Source of the DNA: Cellulomonas sp.
GTDB taxonomy: Bacteria > Actinomycetota > Actinomycetes > Actinomycetales > Cellulomonadaceae
Reading direction: 5' to 3'
Assembly: GCF_017744555.1 (NCBI RefSeq)
Contig: NZ_JAGIBD010000031.1
Coordinates: forward strand, 1-42,476
Length of the DNA: 42,476 nucleotides
Positions 25,110-32,946 of the stretch are shown here, one piece after another. How positions within the stretch are numbered: the first letter of the stretch is position 1; each line of letters opens with the position of its first letter. A program made the position numbers and the translations under genes. The notes below the pieces were generated by a model. That model was not told the DNA's origin. It made no database searches and saw only the letters and a program-made list of their open reading frames with translations.

Positions 25110-27986
25110 GTGGTCTCCCGTCCCCGCAGGTCCGCGCCCGCGCCGTCGCCGCAGCAGTCGCCCGAACCGTCCCCCGAACCCTCGCCGGCCGAGCGCTACG
25201 CGGCGTCCCGTCGTCGCGCCGAGGTCGAGCGCAGCGAGCTCGGCCGCTTCCGCGAGCTGCTGTCGTTCCCGCTCGACCCGTTCCAGGTGGACGCCTGCCA
25301 GGCGCTCGAGCGGGGCAGCGGCGTGCTGGTCGCGGCGCCGACCGGTGCGGGCAAGACGGTCGTGGGGGAGTTCGCGGTGCACCTGGCGCTCGTCGGCGGC
25401 CGCAAGGCGTTCTACACGACGCCCATCAAGGCGCTCTCGAACCAGAAGTACGCCGACCTGGTGCGTCGCTACGGCCCTCAGTCGGTCGGCCTCCTGACGG
25501 GGGACACGACGATCAACGGCGAGGCACCCGTGGTCGTCATGACGACCGAGGTGCTCCGCAACATGCTCTACGCGGGCTCGCCGACGCTCGCCGGTCTCGG
25601 GTTCGTGGTGATGGACGAGGTGCACTACCTGGCCGACCGGTTCCGCGGACCGGTGTGGGAGGAGGTGATCATCCACCTGCCCGACGACGTGCAGCTGGTG
25701 TCGCTGTCCGCCACGGTCTCGAACGCGGAGGAGTTCGGCGACTGGCTCGCGACCGTGCGCGGCGACACGACGGTCGTGGTGAGCGAGCACCGCCCGGTCC
25801 CGCTCGGCCAGCACGTGATGGTCCGGGACGACCTGCTCGACCTCTACGCCGGGCACGTCGACCCGACGGACCCCGGCGTCGACCCACCGATCAACCCGGA
25901 CCTCACGCACCTGCTGCGGCGGCGCGAGCGTCAGGACGGGCACGGCCCCGGCGACCGCGGCTACCGCGGGCGGGGCGGGCACCGTCCCGGAGGTGGCCGT
26001 CCGGGAGGCGGACGGCCGAGCGGGGGCCGGCCGACGCCGCGGTTCGCAGTCGTCGACGCGCTCGACAAGGACGGTCTGCTGCCCGCGATCGTCTTCATCT
26101 TCTCCCGGGCCGGGTGCGACGGCGCCGTGCAGCAGTGCCTCGCGGCGGGCGTGCGCCTGACGAACCCGGCGGAGCAGGCCGAGATCCGGCGGGTCGTCGA
26201 GGAGCGCTCGGCGGCCATCCCGCCGGAGGACCTCGACGTGCTGGGGTACTGGGACCTCGCGGAGGCGCTCACGCGGGGGATCGCTGCGCACCACGCCGGC
26301 ATGCTGCCGCTGTTCAAGGAGACCGTCGAGGACCTGTTCTCGCGCGGCCTGGTCAAGGTCGTGTTCGCCACGGAGACGCTCGCGCTCGGCATCAACATGC
26401 CCGCGCGGTCGGTGGTGCTGGAGAAGCTCGTCAAGTGGGACGGGTCGAGCCACGTCGACGTGACGCCGGGGGAGTACACGCAGCTCACCGGTCGCGCCGG
26501 GCGCCGGGGGATCGACACCGAGGGCCACGCCGTCGTCGTCGCGCACCCAGGTCTCGACCCGGTCCAGCTCGCGGGTCTCGCGTCCAAGCGGCTGTACCCG
26601 CTGCGGTCGAGCTTCCGGCCGACGTACAACATGGCCGTCAACCTGGTCGCGCAGGTGGGCGCGGAGCGTGCCCGTGAGGTCCTGGAGACGTCGTTCGCGC
26701 AGTTCCAGGCGGACCGTGGCGTCGTCGGGCTCGCGCGTCAGGCGCAGGCGCACACGGAGGCGCTGGACGGCTACGCGAAGGCCATGACGTGCCACCTGGG
26801 CGACTTCGCGGAGTACGCGTCGCTGCGCCGGCAGATCGCGCAGCTCGAGAAGGACGCCAGCCGGGCGGCGGCGACGGCCCGGCGCGCGGAGGTCGCGCGC
26901 ACCCTCGAGGGGCTGCGCGTCGGGGACGTCCTGGAGATCCCGGTGGGCCGCCGGACGGGCCACGCGGTGGTCATCGACCCGGGCGGCCAGCCGGGGTTCG
27001 ACGGGCCGCGGCCGACCGTGCTGACCGTCGACCGTCAGGTACGACGCCTGACCGTGCAGGACGTCGGCACCGGTGCCCGGACCGTCGGATGGCTGCGGGT
27101 GCCGAAGTCGTTCAACGTGCGCGTCCCGGCCGCCCGCCGCGACCTGGCGGCCGCGCTGCGGGGTGCGGTCCCGGACGGCGGCGGCGAACGCGTGAGGGCC
27201 GGCGGCCGCCAGGCGCGGCACGACCGGACCGCCGCGACCGAGGACGCCGCCCTCGCCGCGCTGCGGCGCCGGCTGCGCGCGCACCCGTGCCACTCGTGCC
27301 CGGACCGCGAGGAGCACGCCCGCTGGGCGGAGCGCTGGGCACGGCTCAAGTCGGAGCACGACGCGCTGGTCGCGCGGATCGCGGGGCGCACCGGCTCGAT
27401 CGCCGCCGTGTTCGACCGCATCTGCGACGTGCTCGTGCGGCTCGGCTACCTGTCGGCGGACGACGGGCCGCTCACGGTCACGTCGGACGGCCGGTGGCTG
27501 CGCCGCCTGTACGCGGAGAACGACCTGCTGCTCGCCGAGTGCCTGCGCCGCGGCACGTGGGACGAGCTCGACGCGGCAGGCCTCGCGGCCGTGACCTCGA
27601 CCCTCGTCTACCGGTCGCGCCACGAGGACCAGGCGGAACCGCGGGTGCCTGGCGGCCCCGCGGGGCGGCTGGGGCGCGCGCTCGAGGGCACCGTGCGGGC
27701 GTGGTCCGAGCTCGAGGACCTCGAGTCCGAGCACCGGCTGGAGACGATCGTCCCGCTCGACCTCGGGCTCGTCGAGGCCGTCCACCGGTGGGCGTCGGGG
27801 AGGAGCCTGGACGCGGTGCTGCGGGGCGGCGAGCTGTCCGCGGGCGACTTCGTGCGGTGGTGCAAGCAGGTCATCGACGTGCTCGACCAGCTCGGTCAGG
27901 CGGCGCCGGACGAGCGTCTGCGGACCACGGCCCGGCGGTCCGTCGACGCCCTGCGCCGCGGGGTGGTGGCCTACTCGTCGGTCTGA
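25110..27986 (+). CDS. helY: HelY, Ski2-like superfamily 2 RNA/DNA helicase
   Basis: A 958-residue ATP-dependent helicase related to yeast Ski2/Mtr4. After a Pro/Ser-rich tail (about 8-27), Walker A is AAPTGAGKTVVGE (75-87), then TTPIKALSNQKY, DEVH (169-172), SAT (200-202), IFIFSRAGCDGAV, AAHHAGMLP, LALGINMPARSVV and QLTGRAGRRGID (motif VI). A C-terminal winged-helix/helical DSHCT-type region follows. Residues about 271-311 form a Gly/Arg/Pro-rich insert with GGGRP repeats, between the two RecA lobes. In M. tuberculosis HelY is encoded next to tatC-tatA-pafCB, as here. RNA turnover or repair roles are inferred from the family. Confidence 0.93.
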   Translation: MVSRPRRSAPAPSPQQSPEPSPEPSPAERYAASRRRAEVERSELGRFRELLSFPLDPFQVDACQALERGSGVLVAAPTGAGKTVVGEFAVHLALVGGRKAFYTTPIKALSNQKYADLVRRYGPQSVGLLTGDTTINGEAPVVVMTTEVLRNMLYAGSPTLAGLGFVVMDEVHYLADRFRGPVWEEVIIHLPDDVQLVSLSATVSNAEEFGDWLATVRGDTTVVVSEHRPVPLGQHVMVRDDLLDLYAGHVDPTDPGVDPPINPDLTHLLRRRERQDGHGPGDRGYRGRGGHRPGGGRPGGGRPSGGRPTPRFAVVDALDKDGLLPAIVFIFSRAGCDGAVQQCLAAGVRLTNPAEQAEIRRVVEERSAAIPPEDLDVLGYWDLAEALTRGIAAHHAGMLPLFKETVEDLFSRGLVKVVFATETLALGINMPARSVVLEKLVKWDGSSHVDVTPGEYTQLTGRAGRRGIDTEGHAVVVAHPGLDPVQLAGLASKRLYPLRSSFRPTYNMAVNLVAQVGAERAREVLETSFAQFQADRGVVGLARQAQAHTEALDGYAKAMTCHLGDFAEYASLRRQIAQLEKDASRAAATARRAEVARTLEGLRVGDVLEIPVGRRTGHAVVIDPGGQPGFDGPRPTVLTVDRQVRRLTVQDVGTGARTVGWLRVPKSFNVRVPAARRDLAAALRGAVPDGGGERVRAGGRQARHDRTAATEDAALAALRRRLRAHPCHSCPDREEHARWAERWARLKSEHDALVARIAGRTGSIAAVFDRICDVLVRLGYLSADDGPLTVTSDGRWLRRLYAENDLLLAECLRRGTWDELDAAGLAAVTSTLVYRSRHEDQAEPRVPGGPAGRLGRALEGTVRAWSELEDLESEHRLETIVPLDLGLVEAVHRWASGRSLDAVLRGGELSAGDFVRWCKQVIDVLDQLGQAAPDERLRTTARRSVDALRRGVVAYSSV

Positions 27987-27992
27987 TCCGGC

Positions 27993-28010
27993 CCGTGCAG
28001 CGGTGCACGG
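27993..28010 (+). terminator. Short hairpin after helY
   Basis: CCGTGCA (27993-27999) pairs with TGCACGG (28004-28010), loop GCGG, 6 bp after the helY stop. Weak candidate, no U-tract. Confidence 0.4.
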
Positions 28011-28088
28011 CGGGAAGGCCGGGCGACGTGCCCCGCTCGGGCTCCGAGTCCGTCGGGCGGTGGCCGGGCTCATCCGTCTGACCTGCCC

Positions 28089-28094
28089 TATCGT
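28089..28094 (+). promoter_or_regulatory. -10 TATCGT of the amidohydrolase gene, leaderless arrangement
   Basis: TATCGT ends 8 nt before GTG 28103. No ribosome-binding site. Confidence 0.5.
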
Positions 28095-28102
28095 GAGCGG
28101 AT

Positions 28103-29737
28103 GTGACCTCGACCCTCTACCGGCACGGCGTGATCCACTCCCCGGCCGACCCGTTCGCTGAGGCCCTCCTCGTCGAGGACGGCGTCGTCGCCTGGCTCGG
28201 CGCGGACGACACCGCCGACGGCATGGTGTCCCGGGCGGACGAGGTGGTGGACCTCGACGGCGCGCTGGTGGCTCCCGGCTTCGTCGACGCGCACGTGCAC
28301 GTGCTCGAGACCGGCCTGGCGCTCGAGAGCGTCGACCTGTCGGCGGCCGGCGGGGTCCGGTCCCTGGCCGACGCGCTCGACGCCGTGCACCGCGCCGCGG
28401 CCGGCCGACCTGCGTCCGACGTGCCGCTGCTGGGGTTCGGCTGGGACGAGCTCGAGTGGCCCGAGGGGCGGGCACCGACGCGCGCGGAGCTCGACGCGGC
28501 AGCCGGCGGCGCACCCGTGTACCTGGCCCGGGTCGACGTGCACTCGGCGGTCGTGTCGAGCGCCCTTGCCCGGTCAGCCGGCCTCGACGTGCTGCCTGGG
28601 TGGAGCGACGACGGGCGTGTCGAGCGGGACGCGCACCATGCGGCGCGCGAGGCTGCCCGCACCATGTCGCCGGGCCGTCGGACGGCCCTCTACCGGCGCG
28701 CGCTCCAGCACGTCGCCTCCCGTGGGATCGTGTCGGTGCACGAGCAGAGCGCGCCGTTCATCGACACCCGCGAGGGGCTCGCCGAGCTCCTCGCGATGAC
28801 CGCGTCGGCCACCGACGGGCTGCCGCACCTCGTCGGGTACCGCGGCGAGCGCTGCGTCACGGTGGACGACGCCCGCGCGGTCCTCGCGGCGATCCCCGGG
28901 CTCACCGGGATCGGCGGCGACCTCAACGTCGACGGCTCGCTGGGGTCCCACACGGCAGCGCTGCGCGCCCCGTACGCGGACGACCCGTCGAGCGACGGAG
29001 TGCTGTACCTGACCGCTGAGGAGATCTGCAACCACATCACCGCGGTGACGCGCGCGGGCGTGCACGGCGGCTTCCACGTGATCGGCGACCGGGCCATGGA
29101 CGAGGTGCTGCTCGGGCTGCGGGCCGCGGCCGACGTCGAGGGCGTCGAGGCGATCGCCCGGGCCGGCCACCGGCTCGAGCACGCGGAGATGGTCGATGCG
29201 CCCACGCTCGCCGCGCTCGTGCTGCTCGGCGTCCGCCTCAGCGTCCAGCCGGCGTTCGACGCCGCCTGGGGTGGCGAGCAGTCGATGTACGCGACGCGGC
29301 TCGGCGCGGGGCGCGCCGCTGCGCTCAACCCGCTGGCCGACCTCGCGGCGGCCGGCGTGCCGCTCGCGTTCGGCTCGGACGCGCCCGTGACGCCCGCCGA
29401 CCCGTGGGCCGGGGTGCGGGCGGCGATCCGCCACACGGCCGTCGAGCAGCGGATCTCGGCCCGCGCGGCGTTCCGGGCGTCGACGCGCGGCGGCTGGCGG
29501 CTTGCCGGGCTCGACCACACGGGCGCGGGGGAGCTGCGCGTCGGCGCGCCCGCCCACCTCGCCGTGTGGCGGGCCGAGCACCTCGCGGTGCAGGCGCCCG
29601 ACGGCCGGCTCTCGACCTGGAGCACGGACGCGCGCGCGGGCACTCCGCTGCTGCCCGACCTGTCGGAGGACGCTCCGGACCCGGTGTGCCTGCGTACCGT
29701 GCGCGACGGTGTCGTGGTGTTCGACGCCCTCGTGTGA
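28103..29737 (+). CDS. YtcJ-like amidohydrolase
   Basis: A 544-residue member of the amidohydrolase-3 group. The metal-site HxH is PGFVDAHVHV (H64, H66). Further ligand-region motifs are GGFHVIGDRAMDEV, HRLEHAEMVDAP and PLAFGSDAPVTPADPW. The N- and C-terminal beta-sandwich (VIHSPADPFAEALLVEDGVVAWLG; LRVGAPAHLAVWRAEHLAV) is complete. Relatives hydrolyse amides such as formamides or N-substituted compounds, but the substrate cannot be predicted. No signal peptide. It stands alone between helY and lnt with its own promoter and a hairpin downstream. Confidence 0.85.
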   Translation: MTSTLYRHGVIHSPADPFAEALLVEDGVVAWLGADDTADGMVSRADEVVDLDGALVAPGFVDAHVHVLETGLALESVDLSAAGGVRSLADALDAVHRAAAGRPASDVPLLGFGWDELEWPEGRAPTRAELDAAAGGAPVYLARVDVHSAVVSSALARSAGLDVLPGWSDDGRVERDAHHAAREAARTMSPGRRTALYRRALQHVASRGIVSVHEQSAPFIDTREGLAELLAMTASATDGLPHLVGYRGERCVTVDDARAVLAAIPGLTGIGGDLNVDGSLGSHTAALRAPYADDPSSDGVLYLTAEEICNHITAVTRAGVHGGFHVIGDRAMDEVLLGLRAAADVEGVEAIARAGHRLEHAEMVDAPTLAALVLLGVRLSVQPAFDAAWGGEQSMYATRLGAGRAAALNPLADLAAAGVPLAFGSDAPVTPADPWAGVRAAIRHTAVEQRISARAAFRASTRGGWRLAGLDHTGAGELRVGAPAHLAVWRAEHLAVQAPDGRLSTWSTDARAGTPLLPDLSEDAPDPVCLRTVRDGVVVFDALV

Positions 29738-29750
29738 GAGCGAGGGTCAT

Positions 29751-29792
29751 CCGCTCCGGGTGAAATTCTGGAGCGGCGACGACACCGCTCCG
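29751..29792 (+). terminator. Hairpin with a competing third arm after the amidohydrolase gene
   Basis: CCGCTCC (29751-29757) pairs with GGAGCGG (29770-29776) across a 12-nt loop. A third segment, CGCTCCG (29787-29793 region), can pair with the same middle arm. Likely a terminator starting 14 bp after the stop; the two folds are mutually exclusive. Confidence 0.5.
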
Positions 29793-29911
29793 CAACCGGT
29801 TCGACGCCATGTCGCGACACGCGCGGCGACACGCCGAACCAACCCGCACGGATCGGATGATCGGCACCGCCACGACCTGCACGGACGGCTGCGACCTGCA
29901 CCGACGGCGCC

Positions 29912-29939
29912 TTGACACGTTCGCGTATCTCGGTAGGTT
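29912..29939 (+). promoter_or_regulatory. Canonical sigma-A-type promoter upstream of lnt
   Basis: TTGACA (29912-29917), 16-bp spacer, TAGGTT (29934-29939). The predicted start near 29946 would give lnt a leader of about 240 nt, or drive a small RNA. It is the best -35/-10 pair in the window. Confidence 0.6.
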
Positions 29940-30134
29940 CACGAAGGTAAATCCACCGCCACGGTCGTCCGACGCTGCTGTCGGCCGACCATCCCCAGGG
30001 AGCTCGCTCTCCGGGACGACGGAGGACGTCGGGCTCCGACCGGGCCCGCGTGTTCAACAGAAAACGGTCCGTGCGCAGCACGCGACCGGTACGAAGGACA
30101 CGCGGGCCGGTCGGTCCGGCCGTTCCCCTCACCT

Positions 30135-30170
30135 CGGCGAACAGGCTGACGTCGGCGGACAGGCTGACGT
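30135..30170 (+). repeat. 18-bp tandem repeat at the lnt promoter
   Basis: Two adjacent 18-bp units (30135-30152 and 30153-30170) differ by a single base. Each contains ACAGGCTGACGT. The second unit ends 2 bp before the lnt -10 box. Either a recent duplication or a pair of regulator sites. Confidence 0.75.
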
Positions 30171-30172
30171 CG

Positions 30173-30178
30173 TACCCT
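30173..30178 (+). promoter_or_regulatory. -10 TACCCT of lnt, leaderless arrangement
   Basis: TACCCT ends 6 nt before GTG 30185, with no ribosome-binding site. Confidence 0.55.
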
Positions 30179-30184
30179 TGCGCG

Positions 30185-31750
30185 GTGTCCGCCCGTGAAC
30201 CCGCCCGCTGGTGGACCCTCGTGCTCGCCGTCGCGGGCGGCTACCTGACCCGTCTGGCCTTCCCGTCGCCCGGGTGGTGGGGCACCGCGTTCCTCGGCAT
30301 GGCGCTGCTCTACCTGGCGCTGCGTCGGGACAGCGCCCGGTGGAACGCGCTCGTCGGGCTCGCGTGGGGCCTGGCCTGTTTCGCCCCGCTCATCACGTGG
30401 GCCGACGAGGCGGTCGGGCTCGTGCCGTGGCTCGCGCTGAGCACGCTCGAGGCGCTGTGCGTGGCACTGTTCGGCGCTGCCTGGTCGTGGGCGCGCCGTG
30501 GCGAGGCCGTCTGGCGCAGCGGCGGCTGGCAGGCGCTCGTGTTCACGTTGCTGTGGGTCGCCGTGGAGGAGCTGCGCTCCGCGTGGCCGTTCGGCGGCTT
30601 CCCGTGGGGGCGGCTGGCGTTCTCGCAGTCCGACTCGCCGCTCGCAGCGTTCATGTGGCTCGGCGGCACGCCGCTGCTGAGCGGCGTCGTGGCCCTCGTC
30701 GGCGTCGTGCTGGCGCGCGCGTACCTCGTGGCGCGACGGCTCGAGGTACGGCGATTCGTCGGGGCGGCCGCCGCGGTCGTCGTCGTCGCGGGTGTCGCGT
30801 TCGCGCTGCCCCTCGACACCAGGGCGGAGCACGGGACGCTCGAGGTCGGTGCGGTCCAGGGCAACGTGCCGGGCAGCGGGCTCGACGCGTTCGGTCAGCG
30901 CGAGGCCGTGCTCGACAACCACCTCGCCGGCACGTACGCCCTGCTCGACCAGGTGGAGCCCGGCGAGCTCGACGTCGTCCTGTGGCCCGAGAACGGCACC
31001 GACATCGACCCGCAGGCGGACCAGTCGGCCGCCGACCTCATCGACGCGGCGGCGCAGGCGGTCGACGCGCCCATGCTCGTCGGCACCGTGCAGTACCCCC
31101 CCAGTGGCGGCCGGTACAACACGGCCGTGCTGTGGGAGCCGGGCCAGGGCGTCGTCGCGAGCTACACCAAGCAGCACCCGGCACCGTTCGCGGAGTACAT
31201 CCCGCTGCGCTCGCTCGTGCGGCCGTTCTCGTCCGCGGTCGACCTCGTCACCCGCGACATGATCCCGGGTGTCGGTCCGGGCTACGTGCCGCTGACCTCG
31301 GAGCGCCTCGGCCGCACTGTGGGACTGGGCGACGTCATCTGCTTCGAGGTCGCCTACGATGCCCTCGTCCGGGACGCGGTGCGGGCCGGGGGAGAGGTGC
31401 TTGTCGTGCAGACGAACAACGCGTCGTTCGGCATGACAGACGAGTCCACGCAGCAGCTCGCGATGGCGCGGCTGCGGGCGGTGGAGCACGGCAGAGCGAC
31501 GGTGCAGATCTCCACCGTCGGCGTGAGCGCCGTGATCCAGCCCAACGGGGCCGTCAGCCGGCAGACCGACCTGTTCACCGCGGACCAGATGGTCGCGACG
31601 TTGCCACTGCGGCAGTCGCTGACGCCCGCAGACCGGTCCGGGTCGTGGCCCGCCTGGATCGTCGACGCTCTCGCGGTGTGCACGGTCGTCGCCGGCGCTG
31701 CCGGTGCCTACCGCCTGCGCCGCACCGACCGAACGGATCCGCCCGCATGA
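30185..31750 (+). CDS. lnt: Apolipoprotein N-acyltransferase
   Basis: A 521-residue membrane enzyme that transfers an acyl chain to the N-terminal cysteine of lipoproteins. GTG 30185 is chosen because it follows the leaderless -10 box and starts just before the first membrane helix; the frame is open further upstream but crosses the tandem repeat. About six N-terminal hydrophobic segments (to residue 210) precede the nitrilase-like periplasmic domain. The catalytic triad is intact: E269 (WPENGTD), K329 (YTKQHPAPFAEYIP) and C386 (DVICFEVAYD). A last membrane helix is near the C-terminus. The stop overlaps ppm by 4 bp. In mycobacteria the two domains are one Ppm1 polypeptide or adjacent genes. 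Confidence 0.93.
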   Translation: MSAREPARWWTLVLAVAGGYLTRLAFPSPGWWGTAFLGMALLYLALRRDSARWNALVGLAWGLACFAPLITWADEAVGLVPWLALSTLEALCVALFGAAWSWARRGEAVWRSGGWQALVFTLLWVAVEELRSAWPFGGFPWGRLAFSQSDSPLAAFMWLGGTPLLSGVVALVGVVLARAYLVARRLEVRRFVGAAAAVVVVAGVAFALPLDTRAEHGTLEVGAVQGNVPGSGLDAFGQREAVLDNHLAGTYALLDQVEPGELDVVLWPENGTDIDPQADQSAADLIDAAAQAVDAPMLVGTVQYPPSGGRYNTAVLWEPGQGVVASYTKQHPAPFAEYIPLRSLVRPFSSAVDLVTRDMIPGVGPGYVPLTSERLGRTVGLGDVICFEVAYDALVRDAVRAGGEVLVVQTNNASFGMTDESTQQLAMARLRAVEHGRATVQISTVGVSAVIQPNGAVSRQTDLFTADQMVATLPLRQSLTPADRSGSWPAWIVDALAVCTVVAGAAGAYRLRRTDRTDPPA

Positions 31751-32517
31751 GTGACAGCCTCACCCGCGTCCTCGTCGTCGTGCCCACGTACGACGAGCGC
31801 GAGAACCTGCCGATCGCCCTGGAGCGGCTCCGTGAGCACGTTCCCACCGCCGACGTGCTCGTGGTGGACGACGGCTCGCCGGACGGCACCGGGGAGCTCG
31901 CGGAGAAGATCGCCGAGAGCGAGAGCTCGTCGGGCTCACCACGGTCGATCGGCGTGCTCCACCGCACGGGGAAGCAGGGACTCGGCACCGCGTACGTCGC
32001 GGGGTTCGGATGGGCGCTCGAGCGCGGGTACGACGTCGTCGTCGAGATGGACGCCGACGGGTCACACCGTGCGCAGGACCTGCCGCTGCTGCTCGGGGCG
32101 CTCGACCGTGCCGACCTGGTGCTCGGCTCCCGCTGGGTCAGGGGCGGCAAGGTGGTCAACTGGCCGTTGCACCGCGAGGTGCTGTCCCGCGGTGCCAATC
32201 TCTACACGCGGATCATGCTGGGCATCCCGCTCGGCGACGCGACCGGCGGCTTTCGCGCGTACCGCGCCGACCTGCTGCGCCGACTCTCCTTCGGTGACGT
32301 CGCCTCGCAGGGGTACTGCTTCCAGATCGACATGGCCTGGCGCGCGGTCCGGGCGGGCGCGCGCGTCGTCGAGGTGCCGATCACGTTCGTCGAGCGCGAG
32401 CTCGGGCAGTCGAAGATGAGCCGCGACATCATCGTCGAGGCCCTCGTCAACGTGACCCGGTGGGGGATGCACGAACGCTCCCGCCAGGTGGCGGGAGCGT
32501 TCCGTCGGTCTCGTTGA
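31747..32517 (+). CDS. ppm: Polyprenol monophosphomannose synthase (GT2 family)
   Basis: A 256-residue glycosyltransferase that moves mannose from GDP-mannose to polyprenol phosphate, supplying mannose for lipoglycan synthesis and protein O-mannosylation at the membrane. GT-A motifs: VLVVVPTYDERENLP, VLVVDDGSPDGTGE and the DxD-type EMDADGSHRAQDLP (D102, D104). GDATGGFRAYR and FVERELGQSKMSRDIIVEA are diagnostic for dolichol-phosphate-mannose synthases. There is no membrane domain, so it probably docks on Lnt encoded just upstream, as the fused mycobacterial Ppm1 suggests. Confidence 0.93.
   Translation: MSDSLTRVLVVVPTYDERENLPIALERLREHVPTADVLVVDDGSPDGTGELAEKIAESESSSGSPRSIGVLHRTGKQGLGTAYVAGFGWALERGYDVVVEMDADGSHRAQDLPLLLGALDRADLVLGSRWVRGGKVVNWPLHREVLSRGANLYTRIMLGIPLGDATGGFRAYRADLLRRLSFGDVASQGYCFQIDMAWRAVRAGARVVEVPITFVERELGQSKMSRDIIVEALVNVTRWGMHERSRQVAGAFRRSR
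32474..32501. terminator. Terminator overlapping the 3' end of ppm
   Basis: A perfect inverted repeat: AACGCTCCCGCCA (32474-32486) and TGGCGGGAGCGTT (32489-32501), folding with a 4-nt AGGT loop. It lies inside the ppm coding sequence, 16 bp before its last base, and faces the convergent rbpA end. It could terminate both strands. Confidence 0.7.
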
Positions 32518-32537
32518 CCGGGATGCCGTGCTGAGGG

Positions 32538-32882
32538 TCAGGCGCTGCGGCGCAGCTTCCCCGCGCGGAGCAGGTCGAGGCGCTCGTCGAGGAGCTCCTG
32601 GAGCTCGCCGATCGTGCGGCGCTCGAGCAGCATGTCCCAGTGCGTCCGAGGGGCCTTGCCGGCCTTCGCCTCGGGCTTCGACGCGTCACGCAGGAGCGCC
32701 TCGGCGCCGCAGCGGCACTCCCACACCACCGGCACGTCGGCCTCGACCGAGAACGGCAGGATGATGGTGTGCCCGTTGGGGCAGTCGTAGTGGGCCTGGA
32801 GGCGCGGGGCGAAGTCGACGCCCTCGTCCGTCTCCATGCTGTGGGACCCGATGCGCATGCCGCGCAGGGACCGGTTTGCCAT
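32538..32882 (-). CDS. rbpA: RNA polymerase-binding protein RbpA
   Basis: A 114-residue actinobacterial transcription factor that binds the principal sigma factor and RNA polymerase and stabilises open complexes. The zinc-binding residues C34, H38 (YDCPNGH) and C56, C58 (WECRCG) are all present. The C-terminal sigma-interaction helices include THWDMLLERRTIGELQELLDERLDLL, the latter part joined after a basic linker. ATG at 32882 is preceded by GGAGG about 7 nt upstream. It is regulated from the divergent region shared with the aldo/keto reductase, where overlapping sigma-R- and sigma-A-type elements are visible. Confidence 0.96.
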   Translation of the reverse strand: MANRSLRGMRIGSHSMETDEGVDFAPRLQAHYDCPNGHTIILPFSVEADVPVVWECRCGAEALLRDASKPEAKAGKAPRTHWDMLLERRTIGELQELLDERLDLLRAGKLRRSA

Positions 32883-32929
32883 CAGGGAACCTCCGTGCCG
32901 TGGTGACGGCCTTCGAGTGTGGGATCGTC

Positions 32930-32946
32930 CACCGTTGTCAACGGTG
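32930..32946. repeat. 17-bp palindrome in the rbpA promoter
   Basis: CACCGTT and AACGGTG separated by GTC. It covers the sigma-A-like TTGACA and the sigma-R-like GTT on the minus strand, so a bound protein would block both. Confidence 0.55.

Larger units (their letters stand above)
29738..30184 (+). other. 447-bp non-coding region between the amidohydrolase gene and lnt
   Basis: It contains the three-arm hairpin, a canonical TTGACA/TAGGTT promoter, about 230 bp of apparent leader, an 18-bp tandem repeat and the leaderless lnt -10 box. An open frame exists at 29809-30198, but it has poor third-position GC (many A/T wobble bases), spans the promoter and resembles nothing I know. I see no tRNA or known riboswitch. 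Confidence 0.7.

Noticed and set aside
25987..26037. Short GC-rich repeats as a CRISPR or VNTR array
   Set aside because: They are in-frame codons of GGGRP repeats within helY, with no spacer structure.
24834..28514. A 1,226-codon minus-strand frame opposite helY and the amidohydrolase gene
   Set aside because: Same reason; composition is Arg/Pro/His-rich without any domain.
29809..30198. A 129-codon plus-strand frame in the amidohydrolase-lnt gap
   Set aside because: Many A/T third positions, it spans the TTGACA/TAGGTT promoter and the tandem repeat, and it runs into the start of lnt; no recognisable protein.
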